Below are positions 14,779 through 24,102 of a stretch of DNA of 64,000 bases, one piece after another (position 1 is the first letter of the stretch; each line of letters begins with the position of its first letter). The translations under genes were made by a program, and so were the position numbers. The notes beneath the pieces were generated by a model that made no database searches, was not told where the DNA came from, and saw only the letters and a list, made by a program, of their open reading frames with translations. The stretch lies in NCBI GenBank assembly GCA_903231505.1, contig CAFBRK010000313.1:1-64000 (forward strand). Reading direction: 5' to 3'. Source of the stretch: Olavius algarvensis associated proteobacterium Delta 3 (lineage in GTDB: Bacteria > Desulfobacterota > Desulfobacteria > Desulfobacterales > CAFBRK01).

Positions 14779-16044
14779 CTATCCGGTGATTTCGGTTACC
14801 GGTATGACATATCGGTTGTATTGGCCGTCCTCCACTGCCCGGATCATCAGCTTGTCGCCGGCCGGGCTGAACACCGGATCCCAGACAGCCTCACATTCCC
14901 TGGCCCAGATCTTGCCGTCGACGCAAATCGTGTATTTTCTGTTTCGCTCGACTTTGGCCGCCAGATGGGTGCTGTCCGGACTGAACACCGGCTTCCAGAC
15001 CATGTCGAATGTATCAGGCCACACGGACCCGTCAACGCTGACTTTCCATGCCGGCCCGTTTTTACCAAGGGCTGCGAGCCGCTTGCTGTCCGGGCTGAAC
15101 TGCAGGTCCGTGACCATATCCTGGAATGTCATCGACCAGGGCTGATCGTCCACGGCGGCCGTCCAGCGGCCATATTTCGGAGCGACCACCGCAGCCAGCC
15201 GCTGGCCGTCGGGGCTGTAGCTCTGCTGCCAGAGCTGGACATAGCGGCCCCTCCAGATCAACTGCCCGTCTTCGGCCAGTGTCCATTTGCCCTGGACCCG
15301 GACCGGGGCCACGGCGCCTCCGCTGGCGGGATTGAAAATCGGCTCCCACACGCAGGGAAAGGTCTGGTTCCACGGTTTTCCATTGACGGAAATGGTATAG
15401 TCGTACAGACTCACCCGGACCTCGGCGGCGACTTTGTCCCCTTCCGGATTGAAGGCCATGTTCCAGACATTGACAAACGTCTGGTCCCAGGGCTTTCCGT
15501 CGACGGCCACCGAAAAGCAGCCTTCCTGGAACTTTTGGATCTCCGCCTCCCCGAACTTCTTTGTCTGCACAACGGCAGCGGTGTGGGTGCCGTCGGGGCT
15601 TATGGCAGTGTTGGTCATGTTCACAAAGGTCTGCTCCCAGAGCTGCCCGTTGAGCGCCATGCAGTAGGCCATGTCCTGCTGAACCGATATGGCGATGTTT
15701 TTGCCGTCGGCGCTGAAGAGCGGCTCCCACAGGTATCCGAATCTTCCTTCCCAGGGGTCGCCGTCGATAGCCATGGTCCACTCACCCATTTCGGAAACCA
15801 GAGCGGTCAGGCGGCCATCCGGGCTGAATCGGAGATGCCAGATTTTTTCGAAAACCGTTTCCCACGGCTCGCCATTGACACAGACCTGAAATTCCCCCTC
15901 GTCCAGATTGACAATAGCGGCAATCTTTTCACCGTCCGGACCGGCAGATGGCTCTTCTACCCAGCGAAATTTTCCTTTCCAGTCGTTCAGGTTGGCAATC
16001 GGTTTGGTGCCGACCTCCCAGTCCCAACTGCTCCGATCCTCCAT
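14779..16044 (-). CDS. tmcD: Tmc complex Trp-rich WD40-like subunit (TmcD)
   Basis: A 421-residue Trp-rich protein made of about eight repeats of about 45-50 residues, each roughly [VI]DGxPWxxxFxxVWxxxFSPDGxxLAAxV, a beta-propeller-like pattern. No signal peptide or membrane segment is seen. TmcD proteins are part of the Tmc complex but have no known catalytic role. AAAGGAG precedes the ATG. It is the first gene of the operon here, giving the order tmcD-C-B-A, the reverse of the A-B-C-D order I recall for Desulfovibrio vulgaris. Confidence 0.88.
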   Translation of the reverse strand: MEDRSSWDWEVGTKPIANLNDWKGKFRWVEEPSAGPDGEKIAAIVNLDEGEFQVCVNGEPWETVFEKIWHLRFSPDGRLTALVSEMGEWTMAIDGDPWEGRFGYLWEPLFSADGKNIAISVQQDMAYCMALNGQLWEQTFVNMTNTAISPDGTHTAAVVQTKKFGEAEIQKFQEGCFSVAVDGKPWDQTFVNVWNMAFNPEGDKVAAEVRVSLYDYTISVNGKPWNQTFPCVWEPIFNPASGGAVAPVRVQGKWTLAEDGQLIWRGRYVQLWQQSYSPDGQRLAAVVAPKYGRWTAAVDDQPWSMTFQDMVTDLQFSPDSKRLAALGKNGPAWKVSVDGSVWPDTFDMVWKPVFSPDSTHLAAKVERNRKYTICVDGKIWARECEAVWDPVFSPAGDKLMIRAVEDGQYNRYVIPVTEITG

Positions 16045-16186
16045 GGGCGATTCTCCTTTCAGAGCGTGGTTTGCCGCTTTCGGTCAAAATGCGAATATTT
16101 ATAATAGTCATAACGGGTTATCATAGCTCCTAATGAAAATCAAGAAAGGCTGTTATGCAGCAAATACTCATAATCCCGACAATTTC

Positions 16187-17944
16187 TCAGCCGGTGATTG
16201 CGTACTTTTTCATTTTCCGCCAGAGCGTCGTCCGATTCATGCCGAGACTCGCGGCCGTTTTCCCGCGGTTCCACCCGCAGCGATTCAATTCCGTCCGGAT
16301 CCTTTCCTTTTCATCGGCGTCGCCATCGACACGATAGGGCCTCGCCGCGTCGGTCACCGCTTCGTCGCCGCCCGCATAATAGGTCCGGTTGTTGAGCAGC
16401 GACACCGGAAGGTGTTTCCGATCGATGGTCTCCCCCTGACATATGATCAGTGCGTGTTCGAGGATATTTTCCAGTTCCCGGACATTGCCGGGGTATTCAT
16501 AGTTGAGCAGAACTCCCATGGCCTCTTCGGAAATATTCCGGACCCGGGTCTCCCGGGTGTTGCACAGCTTTTTGAGGATGTAAGAAATCAGAAGGGGGAT
16601 GTCCCCCCGCCGTTCTTTTAGCGCCGGCAGTTCCAGCTGCATGACGTTGAGCCGGAAAAACAGATCTTCCCTGAACCGCTTTTCGGAAACGAGCCGCTTA
16701 AGTCCCTGGTTTGACGCCGAAATGATGCGCACATCGACCCGGGTCGTTTTCCGGCTGCCCAGCGGATAGAATTCTCTGTCTTCCAGCACCCGCAGCAGTT
16801 TTCCCTGGAGCGAGAGCGGCAGATCACCGATCTCGTCCAGGAATATGGTCCCGTGGTTTGCCAGTTCGAAACGCCCCGGTTTGTCCCGCTCGGCACCGGT
16901 AAACGCCCCCTTAGCGTAACCGAACATTTCGGATTCGAGGAGGTTGTCCGGCATGGCGGCGCAGTTGACTTTCACCAGGGGTTTGTCGGCCCGCCCGCTG
17001 GCATTGTGTATGATTTTGGCCACCAGGTCTTTCCCGGTTCCGGTCGGGCCTTCGATGAGGATGGTGGCCTCGCTGGCCGCAATAACCGGGACGATGTCAA
17101 AAAGGTTTTGCATGGCCGGGTCCCGGCCGACCATGTCGTAAAAGGTATAGCGTTCACGGGTGACCTGATGGAGCTGGTGCTTGAGGGAAAGGTCCGAAAT
17201 TGTCGTCAGGCCACCGACGACCCGTCCCTCCTCGTTCCGCAGGCCCATGCATGTAGCCTCGATGGGAATCCGGCGGCCGTCCCGCGTGACGACGTCGGTC
17301 GTGAGGCGCTTCGGTGCGTATACATCCTCTACGGATTGTTTCAGCTCAAAGACATCTTTACAGAAATTGATGGGAAAAATAGTGGTGCACGGTTTACCGA
17401 GAACCTCCGCCCGGGGATATGCCGTTATTGCCTCCGCCATGGTATTAAAAAAGGTCACGTGTCCCGCGCGGTCGACCGTGAGCACGCCGATGTCGAGGTT
17501 GTTAAGAATCATTTTCAGGCGCCGGTCGTCGAACTTGACCCGCTGAAGCAGCTTTTCAAAGGCGGTGTGATCCTGAAACACCTCGATGCAACCGACGAAC
17601 TCGTTGCCGGCGTCGAAAATCGGAGATTCGATCTTGGTGATGCTCCGGGGGCCGACGGTGTGATCGCTGATATCGATCTCCGAGCAGACCGTCTCCTCAC
17701 CCATCTCGCCGACTTCCAGGAATTTACATTTTCCCCCGCAGAGGTAGTTCAGAAATTCGTTATAGCAGTATTTCCCGACAACGGCGGATGCTTCCCGTCC
17801 GGTCAGCATTTCGGCGGCCCGGTTGATCGACAGGATCTTACGGTCCTTCGACAGGATCACCACGCCCAGTGCCAGGTGGTCGAATATGGTCCCCAGCTGA
17901 TTGTATCGGATCAGGGTATCGTGCATGTCATCCTTTTTTGGCAA
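16187..17944 (-). CDS. PAS-PAS sigma-54 enhancer-binding activator
   Basis: A 585-residue transcription activator. Two PAS domains occupy about residues 10-260; the first contains the Cys-rich [10 protein letters not shown], which might bind a metal or cluster. The AAA+ domain follows, with Walker A GPTGTGKD, the sigma-54-contacting GAFTGA loop, Walker [11 protein letters not shown] and the arginine-finger region [10 protein letters not shown]. The C-terminal Fis-type helix-turn-helix reads [20 protein letters not shown]. It lies directly upstream of tmcD and downstream of a response regulator and sensor kinase, so it probably regulates tmc. I could not find a convincing -24/-12 site before tmcD. 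Confidence 0.92.
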   Translation of the reverse strand: MPKKDDMHDTLIRYNQLGTIFDHLALGVVILSKDRKILSINRAAEMLTGREASAVVGKYCYNEFLNYLCGGKCKFLEVGEMGEETVCSEIDISDHTVGPRSITKIESPIFDAGNEFVGCIEVFQDHTAFEKLLQRVKFDDRRLKMILNNLDIGVLTVDRAGHVTFFNTMAEAITAYPRAEVLGKPCTTIFPINFCKDVFELKQSVEDVYAPKRLTTDVVTRDGRRIPIEATCMGLRNEEGRVVGGLTTISDLSLKHQLHQVTRERYTFYDMVGRDPAMQNLFDIVPVIAASEATILIEGPTGTGKDLVAKIIHNASGRADKPLVKVNCAAMPDNLLESEMFGYAKGAFTGAERDKPGRFELANHGTIFLDEIGDLPLSLQGKLLRVLEDREFYPLGSRKTTRVDVRIISASNQGLKRLVSEKRFREDLFFRLNVMQLELPALKERRGDIPLLISYILKKLCNTRETRVRNISEEAMGVLLNYEYPGNVRELENILEHALIICQGETIDRKHLPVSLLNNRTYYAGGDEAVTDAARPYRVDGDADEKERIRTELNRCGWNRGKTAASLGMNRTTLWRKMKKYAITG

Positions 17945-18560
17945 GGACGTTCATCCGTTCGAAAATCTCTTGGAGTGCCGTGTAAATCACCGGCATGTTC
18001 CGGATATTTCCCTCGGCAATGGCCTGATCCATAGCCAGGAGGGATATCTTCAGCCGCAGGGCCAGCCGTCCAACTTCCCGGACGATACGGGAGGCGGCGG
18101 ATGGCGGCGGCGATTCCGGTTCGACCCCGTTCATCGCCTCTGCCAGCATATGTTCGAGCTGCGCAATACGCGTCTCCCGCTTCCGGCGCGAATCGATCTG
18201 CTTTTCCGCACGTTCCAGGGCGGCTTCCATAATAACGTTGTCCACCGGCTTGGTAATAAAGTAGGTGGCCTCATATTTGAGACTCTTGACCACCAGATCC
18301 ATGTCCCCGTGGCCGGTGAGCATGATCACCTCGGTATCCGGCCGTTCCCGTTTGACCCGGCGCAGCAGTTCGACCCCGTCCATGCCCGGCATCTTGATGT
18401 CCGTCAGGACAATGGCCGGCTCCTCCTTCCGAAACAGCTCGAGGGCTTCGCTCCCGTCTTTTGCCAGAAACACCCGGTAGCCGATGTCCTGAAGCGAGAT
18501 GTTGAGGACTTTTCGGATGCCCTCTTCGTCGTCAACCAGCAGCAGTTTGGTCTGAGTCAT
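17928..18560 (-). CDS. Response regulator
   Basis: A 210-residue protein with an N-terminal receiver (LLVDDEEG, phosphoacceptor Asp in VLTDIKMPG, TGHGDMD, FITKPV) and a helical C-terminal region with no DNA-binding motif. It overlaps the upstream kinase fragment by 29 bases and the downstream sigma-54 activator by 17, so kinase, regulator and activator form one operon. It presumably takes phosphate from the kinase and acts by protein contact. The receiver is nearly the same as that at 11231-11713, suggesting duplication. Confidence 0.88.
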   Translation of the reverse strand: MTQTKLLLVDDEEGIRKVLNISLQDIGYRVFLAKDGSEALELFRKEEPAIVLTDIKMPGMDGVELLRRVKRERPDTEVIMLTGHGDMDLVVKSLKYEATYFITKPVDNVIMEAALERAEKQIDSRRKRETRIAQLEHMLAEAMNGVEPESPPPSAASRIVREVGRLALRLKISLLAMDQAIAEGNIRNMPVIYTALQEIFERMNVLAKKG

Positions 18561-19338
18561 TCGCCTGGGGTATCGGAAACGACAGAATAAAGCGGGCGCC
18601 CTGTGTCGGCCCCGGAACCACTTGAATGTCGCCGCCGATCTCTTTTAGAATTCCGTAACTGATCGAGAGACCGAGACCGGTACCTTTGCCCACGTCCTTG
18701 GTCGTGAAAAATGGCTCGAAAATCTTGTCTGTTATTTTTTTCGGGATACCGGCGCCCGTGTCGCTGACCTCCACGAGGACCTGATGGTTTTCGGCATAGC
18801 TTTTAATAGAAATCACCTTATCGTCGGGTCGGTACTCCATCCCCGTGTATTTCTCCTCGATGGCATCCCGGGCGTTGATCAGCAAGTTGATGAACACCTG
18901 TTCCAGCCTGTCCGGATTTCCTATGATCTCAGGTAGATGCTCCTGGATATGCCAACCCACAGTGATCCCACGGACCTTGAGTTGCTGACTGAAAAACTGA
19001 TACGCGCTTTTCAGGATGTCATTGATTTGGACCTTTTCGAGTTTCATGTCAGACATGCGCCCGAACTGCCGCATGTGGGTGATGATCTTGGTGGCCCGAT
19101 CCACATGGCTGTCGATCTCTTCGCACAACGTAAAGAGAATGTTATCCTGGACCTGCTCCTTCCTGTCGATCTTCTTGATTAAAAAGGTGCTGGCGGTTTT
19201 GATGACGGACAGGGGCTGATTCAGTTCGTGGGCCACGCCGGTGGCCATCTCGCCGAGGGTCGCCATTTTGCTGGCTTGGATGAGCTGCTGCTCCGTTTCC
19301 AGCCGATGCGTAATGTCGCTGGTGGTCACCAGGAACAC
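18532..19338 (-). CDS. Sensor histidine kinase, catalytic half (frameshifted from upstream)
   Basis: C-terminal half of a membrane sensor kinase. HisKA has the phosphoacceptor His in [12 protein letters not shown], followed by the ATPase domain with N box [13 protein letters not shown]1 DTGAGIP and G2 [11 protein letters not shown]. The frame opens upstream of the GTG at 19338 and reads [18 protein letters not shown], which continues the PAS-linker of the adjacent upstream frame. So this is the same gene split by a frameshift near 19355-19370, either a real mutation or a sequence error. The kinase core itself is complete. Confidence 0.85.
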   Translation of the reverse strand: MFLVTTSDITHRLETEQQLIQASKMATLGEMATGVAHELNQPLSVIKTASTFLIKKIDRKEQVQDNILFTLCEEIDSHVDRATKIITHMRQFGRMSDMKLEKVQINDILKSAYQFFSQQLKVRGITVGWHIQEHLPEIIGNPDRLEQVFINLLINARDAIEEKYTGMEYRPDDKVISIKSYAENHQVLVEVSDTGAGIPKKITDKIFEPFFTTKDVGKGTGLGLSISYGILKEIGGDIQVVPGPTQGARFILSFPIPQANDSDQTAAG

Positions 19339-19351
19339 TTTTTGATCCAGG

Positions 19352-20656
19352 TTATTCGGAAGGTGAAATACGGATATTCACGAAAATTTGGCGGCCCGCT
19401 TTGCTGATATGGGTCACCTGATCCAGTACATGAGCCCCGCTGAGTTTGGGGCGATACACATCGCGCTCGTCATCCCGAAAAAAATCCAGAAAGGATCGCC
19501 GGATCACTTCTTCTTTGGTGTACCCGTAAACGACCGTCACACTTTCATTGCAGTCCAGGATTTGAAGAGACTCCATATCGAGAACAAATACCGGATTCGG
19601 AATGTTGCTGAAAAACGCATAATATTTCTGCTCGGATTTCTTGAGCTCTTCTTCGAGCCGCTTGCGGGGGGTAATATCGAGGCTCACTTCCATCGCCGCC
19701 ACCACCTCGCCATCGTCGTTTCGCAGGGGGGATGACCTGACGATCCAGTGGGTAGTGGAACCGTCTTTGTTGATCCCGGACTCCTCGCTGTAGTGGGATG
19801 CCCCGTCCAGAAACGTCTTTTCCACCGGGCAGACGTCGCATTTGTTCTCCCGCCCCTTGTACGCGTGGTAGCAATAGTCGTTCGGCTTGGGATCAAAGGT
19901 ATCCTGGAATTCCTTGTTATACTGGAGAAGCCGGTATTCCTTATCCTGCACCGTAATCAGGCAAGGCACCACCTCGAACAGGTGTTGATATTCATCCCGC
20001 TGACGGTTCAGTTCGGCCTGTTTTTTTCCGATTTCATGGCCCATCATGTTCATGGTCTCGGCCAATTCACCGATTTCATCAGCATGGCGTACATCCACTT
20101 TCGTCCCATAGGCCCCTTCGGCGATACGCCGCGTGCCCTCAATCAACTTTTGAATCGGCTGATGCACAAAATGGAACACGTAGGTAAAAATGATCGTGGA
20201 GGTAATGATAAACAGAAAGACGCCAAAGATGATCATCCACTTTTCGAACAGGATGATTTTCTGTTCGGTATCCACCAGCGACACCACCACGTCGAGGGCC
20301 CCCAGGATGATTTTATCCTCTGGATGGATATGACAATCGGCGGCGCAACCGGGCTCGTTGACGATCGGGCTGATAATACCCAAAAGCGGATAACCTTCGG
20401 GGGATGTATAAATCCGCGTTCGCTCGGCCAGACTGAGCTGTGCAATGGGAGGTTCTGTTCGGTGGCAGATGTAGCAGGCCTCATCCTTGATGTTTGTGGT
20501 GCGGTCCACGTCGTCGGCGTGGTTTGAAAACTTGATCTGCCCTTCCTTGTTATAGATCCGGATAGATTGGATATCTTTCTGCCGGCCGATATTCTGGATG
20601 ATCTGGGTAATATCGTCCCTTGAGTTGAGCATCATCGCGTAATTGGTGCCCAGCAT
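19352..20656 (-). CDS. Sensor histidine kinase, sensory half with c-type heme motifs
   Basis: Sensory half of the split kinase. Its periplasmic region has CYICH (CXXCH, 20462-20476) and CAADCH (CXXXCH, 20330-20347), which could bind c-type heme. Next come a membrane helix (MIIFGVFLFIITSTIIFTYV), a HAMP domain, a PAS domain with CDVCP and a second PAS. The true start is probably ATG at 20829, giving MFTPLKRVRF and a first membrane helix, but one extra base near 20733 breaks that frame. Two frameshifts in one gene suggest a young pseudogene or an error-prone assembly. It may sense periplasmic redox state for the tmc operon. Confidence 0.8.
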   Translation of the reverse strand: MLGTNYAMMLNSRDDITQIIQNIGRQKDIQSIRIYNKEGQIKFSNHADDVDRTTNIKDEACYICHRTEPPIAQLSLAERTRIYTSPEGYPLLGIISPIVNEPGCAADCHIHPEDKIILGALDVVVSLVDTEQKIILFEKWMIIFGVFLFIITSTIIFTYVFHFVHQPIQKLIEGTRRIAEGAYGTKVDVRHADEIGELAETMNMMGHEIGKKQAELNRQRDEYQHLFEVVPCLITVQDKEYRLLQYNKEFQDTFDPKPNDYCYHAYKGRENKCDVCPVEKTFLDGASHYSEESGINKDGSTTHWIVRSSPLRNDDGEVVAAMEVSLDITPRKRLEEELKKSEQKYYAFFSNIPNPVFVLDMESLQILDCNESVTVVYGYTKEEVIRRSFLDFFRDDERDVYRPKLSGAHVLDQVTHISKAGRQIFVNIRISPSE

Positions 20657-21007
20657 AATGGTTTCACTGAGACGATCCGAATCGTTTATGATGCCCTGGG
20701 TCAGTGTATCTCTCTGATATTGAATGTTGAAATGCCCAGGTCGAGATGGAGATCAACAGGGTGGCGCCCACGGTGAGAATCAATTTGGGGCCAAGTTGGA
20801 AGCGGACCCTTTTCAATGGCGTGAACATGGTCCCCTCTTTTTCGCGAAGCCGTGATTTCTATAAGGCAGGAGGTCTTCAACCGTAACTATTATTGTATAA
20901 CGAACAAATAGCGCATATACCCTCATCGGTCAACCGATTAAGCCCTTGTCTTAACGGCGAAACCGTGGTATCGGAGGTCGGGAAAATGAAAAAAGGAGGT
21001 ACCTTGT

Positions 21008-21502
21008 ATGTCGGAAAAATCTGGGAGCACGACGTGGGCGATGGTGTTTGTTATTGCCATGTTTCTTCAAGTGGTATTTGCCTTTGCCGGAAGTGCCGAA
21101 TCACCCACCAAGGCCGCCGTTGAATTTTCAAAAGCCTATTATCGCCTTGATCCGGATATGGCCGATCGAATCTGTGAGGATCTGCTGACCGCAGACGAGG
21201 TCGACGTTGTGGAGCAGTTCATCTATGCCAAAACTGAAGAAGCCCGGGAACTCGGTTTTGATGTTTCGTGGATGAAACAGAAGCTCTATCACATCGAGAC
21301 AGAGACCCTCAGCGTAGACAATACGACGGCAAAAATCCATCTGACCGGAATTGTGCGCAAGGAAATAAATCCGGTCTTTACCTGGGTGGCCAGTATATTC
21401 CGCATTGGGGATACCCACCATGTGGATCATGAAATCGACCTGATAAACGACAACGGTATCTGGAAGGTCTGCGGAACCATAGGAGACCTATCTCGATCCT
21501 GA
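21008..21502 (+). CDS. Small exported protein, NTF2-like
   Basis: A 164-residue protein with a signal peptide or N-terminal anchor (WAMVFVIAMFLQVVFAFAGSA). The mature part (AAVEFSKAYYRLDPDMADRICEDL ... DLINDNGIWKVCG) resembles small NTF2/DUF4878-like exported proteins in pattern, but no function can be assigned. AAGGAGG precedes the ATG. It is divergent from the sensor kinase and may share its promoter region. Confidence 0.75.
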   Translation: MSEKSGSTTWAMVFVIAMFLQVVFAFAGSAESPTKAAVEFSKAYYRLDPDMADRICEDLLTADEVDVVEQFIYAKTEEARELGFDVSWMKQKLYHIETETLSVDNTTAKIHLTGIVRKEINPVFTWVASIFRIGDTHHVDHEIDLINDNGIWKVCGTIGDLSRS

Positions 21503-21606
21503 TTCTTCGTCTACCCTTTGTGCGGTATACACCTTGCCGGCGGTCGGCCACAAGCCGGCCGCCGATTCTTTTTCCGCAACAGAGCCCGCTCTGAGGGGAT
21601 TCCGCC

Positions 21607-22365
21607 ATGGATGACACATATATCCATTTAAGGGCGAAAGCCCGGGAAATCCTCGCTTCCTTGCCGACCCCCGTGTTTTATACGGATCATGCCGAAGCAG
21701 TCGACTTTTCAAAAGCCTTCTTCGATGGCGACCCGGTGGTATCCGAACTTCGGGACATCGTTGCGGGTCGCATCGAAAACGACTTCGGGCATGGGTTGGA
21801 GCATTCGGTTAAAGTGACCCTGGATGCCGGGGCCATCATGCTGCTGGAAGGCAACCGGGCGGATTATCCGGAGGCATATACCTTCAGGCGGGTGCGCCTG
21901 GCCCAGTGTGCCGGTCTCCTCCACGACATTGTGCGGAAACAGGACGACCATGCCATTCGTGGCGCAGAGGTCGCAAAGCAGGTACTGAGTGCATTCAGGT
22001 TGGCCGCCGAAGAGATCGAGGATGTCTGTATGGCCATTCGGAATCATGAGGCATTCAAGGACCCGGTTGAAATTGCAACCCCTGAGGGCAATTTGCTGGC
22101 CGATACCCTGTATGATGCCGATAAGTTTCGATGGGGTCCGGACAACTTTTACCATACAGTCTGGGATATGGTGGACTATCACTGCATCCCGCTGGGTGAT
22201 TTTATAAAGCGATACCCGAGGGGGATCCGTCGGCTGTCTGAAATTCGGGATTCTTTCCACAGTGACACCGGTAAAACCTATGGCCCGGAGTTTATCGATA
22301 TCGGCCTGGCTGTGGGGGACCGTCTCCTGGAGTATATTAAAAGCAAATACACACACCTCTTTTAG
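21607..22365 (+). CDS. HD-domain phosphohydrolase
   Basis: A 252-residue cytoplasmic protein with an HD metal-dependent phosphohydrolase pattern: GHGLEHSVKV gives the first His, AGLLHDIVRKQDDHA the HD pair, and IRNHEAF and LADTLYDADKFRW the later His/Asp ligands. Family members hydrolyse nucleotides or phosphoester substrates; the substrate here is unknown. It is 104 bases after the exported protein and may be cotranscribed with it. Confidence 0.85.
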   Translation: MDDTYIHLRAKAREILASLPTPVFYTDHAEAVDFSKAFFDGDPVVSELRDIVAGRIENDFGHGLEHSVKVTLDAGAIMLLEGNRADYPEAYTFRRVRLAQCAGLLHDIVRKQDDHAIRGAEVAKQVLSAFRLAAEEIEDVCMAIRNHEAFKDPVEIATPEGNLLADTLYDADKFRWGPDNFYHTVWDMVDYHCIPLGDFIKRYPRGIRRLSEIRDSFHSDTGKTYGPEFIDIGLAVGDRLLEYIKSKYTHLF

Positions 22366-22436
22366 AATCGAGTCCCAGAGTTCTTTTTGAGAATTCGACA
22401 GATCCAAAGGACCTCTTGTAGGGGGTACCTTCTAAA

Positions 22437-22567
22437 AATATCGAAGCACGAAATCCGAAATTCGAAACAAGGTAAAAAAAAACAAAGTCCTAAATCTATC
22501 GATATAAGATTTCTGTTCATTCAAATTTATTGGTTTGTTTCGAGATTCGTGCTTTGATATTCGAATT
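22437..22567. repeat. Inverted repeat (cgaagcacgaaatc type)
   Basis: AATATCGAAGCACGAA (from 22437) and TTCGTGCTTTGATATT (22546-22561) are near-perfect inverted copies, and the inner parts TTCGAAACAA / TTGTTTCGAG also pair. The arms, each about 33 bases, flank about 65 AT-rich bases. This looks like an intergenic repeat of a type scattered in related genomes; it may also terminate the upstream gene. Confidence 0.65.
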
Positions 22568-22651
22568 TAAATTACGGAAAGGCCCTCATCGGACAGATTT
22601 GGGTTGGAAATGGTAACTGTTAATTAAGCAATACAGTGAAACTATAAGAAT

Positions 22652-23863
22652 ATGGCTCTGAATCTGGAAGCCGTTGGAAAACCGATCGGACCGCTGACCC
22701 GGGAATACTCGTGGAAAGATACGGTGCTGTATGGCCTGGCTGTGGGCGCCGGGTTTTCAGAGCTGGAGTTTTGCTATGAAGCCCGTTTGAAAGTGCTGCC
22801 CACATTTACCATGGCCGCCATGTTCGATTTTTTCTGGCGCATCGGCACCGAATCCGGGGCCGACCCAAAAGGGGTGCTCCACGGTGAACAGGATCTGACC
22901 TTCCACGGACCCATTCCTTCGAAGGGGGTCTTGACGACCAACGGCGCCGTCACAGGGATCTTTGACAAGGGAAAGAAAAAGGGCGCGGTCATTGTCGCCG
23001 GGAGTGAAACCCGGCATTCCAATGGAAAACGTCTGTGTAACAGCGAATTCACCATATTTGCCCGCCGGGATGGTGGTTTCGGGGGAGCGAACGTATCCGC
23101 CCCGGCCTTTGTATTCCCTGCCGGCGATCCCGACAAGGTTGTGAACGACCGCCCTTTGGAGAATCAGCCGCTGCTCTACCGATTGACCGGGGATCTTTTC
23201 CCTCTTCATGCCGACCCGGAGTTCGCCAAAGCCGCCGGATTTCATCGGCCGATCATGCACGGTATGGGAACGCTCGGATTTGCCTGCCGGGCGCTGATCC
23301 GGGCCTTGACTCCAGGCGCTCCGGAACGGGTTCGCCGGCTGGCTTGCCGATTCTCCCGTCCATTATATCCCGGAGTTTCGATCGCCACCCGGATCTGGAA
23401 AACCGGCACGGAAAAAGCGGTCTGGAAAACCATCAATACGGAATCCGGGGAAACCGTTCTGGACAACGGCCGATTTGAATTTGAACTTCCGATACAACCG
23501 GGGGTATCCGACAGCTCGGGTGACGATCGTGCGGACCTGCAGGAAAAGATTCTGGCAGCGGTGTCTCAATTGGCCCAGCGTGTGGATCTCGGCAGATTCG
23601 CCGGTCGGGGAATGCGCTATCAATTGCGGCTGACGGACATGCCGCATCCGGATTGGCAACTCCGCATCGATGGGAACGGATGCCAGTTTCTGGAAGGTAA
23701 GGAGGATGCACCCGACTGCACCCTGGTGCTTTCAGGGGCTGATTTCAACCGGTTGCTGAACGGGAAATTAAATCCGGTGACGGCCTATACCGAGGGCAGT
23801 GTGCAGATTGAGGGGAACCTGAGCAATGCTGCCCTGCTAATGGAACTGCTGCCCATGAAATAG
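22652..23863 (+). CDS. MaoC/hydratase-2 protein with SCP2 domain
   Basis: A 403-residue fusion. Residues 1-285 form a double hot-dog enoyl-CoA hydratase 2 (MaoC) unit; the catalytic Asp/His pair lies in LTGDLFPLHADPEFAKAAGF followed by HRPIMHGMGTLG. The C-terminal ~110 residues (GMRYQLRLTDMPHPDWQLRI ... TLVLSGADFNRLLNG) form an SCP2 sterol-carrier-like lipid-binding domain. The arrangement recalls part of eukaryotic multifunctional enzyme type 2. With the thiolase that follows, it may belong to acyl-CoA or steroid/fatty-acid degradation. Confidence 0.85.
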   Translation: MALNLEAVGKPIGPLTREYSWKDTVLYGLAVGAGFSELEFCYEARLKVLPTFTMAAMFDFFWRIGTESGADPKGVLHGEQDLTFHGPIPSKGVLTTNGAVTGIFDKGKKKGAVIVAGSETRHSNGKRLCNSEFTIFARRDGGFGGANVSAPAFVFPAGDPDKVVNDRPLENQPLLYRLTGDLFPLHADPEFAKAAGFHRPIMHGMGTLGFACRALIRALTPGAPERVRRLACRFSRPLYPGVSIATRIWKTGTEKAVWKTINTESGETVLDNGRFEFELPIQPGVSDSSGDDRADLQEKILAAVSQLAQRVDLGRFAGRGMRYQLRLTDMPHPDWQLRIDGNGCQFLEGKEDAPDCTLVLSGADFNRLLNGKLNPVTAYTEGSVQIEGNLSNAALLMELLPMK

Positions 23864-23932
23864 TATTGATGCTGGGTTCTGGATGCTTACCGCCCCTTTG
23901 CGGGCTGGATGGTGGGTACAGAATTCAACAGC

Positions 23933-24079
23933 ATGGAGTACTGGAGTGGTGGAGTGATGGATTAACAGGACTAGTTGCAACACTCCAGTACTCCATCACT
24001 CCTGATTTCAAACGGGCTGACGGGCAAACCGGCAAACCGGCAAACCGGCTAAACCGGTAAACTGGCCAACCGGCAAACC
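23933..24079. repeat. Intergenic repeats: ggagtact inverted pair and caaaccgg array
   Basis: At 23933-24003 GGAGTACTGGAGTG is mirrored by CACTCCAGTACTCC, a good hairpin between the MaoC and thiolase genes. At 24021-24079 there are about six imperfect units of CAAACCGG(C). Neither codes for protein. The hairpin could attenuate transcription between the two genes. Confidence 0.65.
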
Positions 24080-24102
24080 TCATTTCAGAGAGGAGTACCG
24101 CC

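Noticed and set aside
14185-16104. 639-codon plus-strand frame opposite tmcC-tmcD
   Set aside because: Shadow frame of the Trp-rich TmcD repeats; no start signal or family resemblance.
16045-16186. Sigma-54 (-24/-12) promoter upstream of tmcD
   Set aside because: I looked for GG and GC dinucleotides at the required spacing on the minus strand and found no acceptable match.
23933-24079. CRISPR-like array of caaaccgg units
   Set aside because: Units are 7-9 bases, imperfect and without spacers; this is a short tandem repeat.
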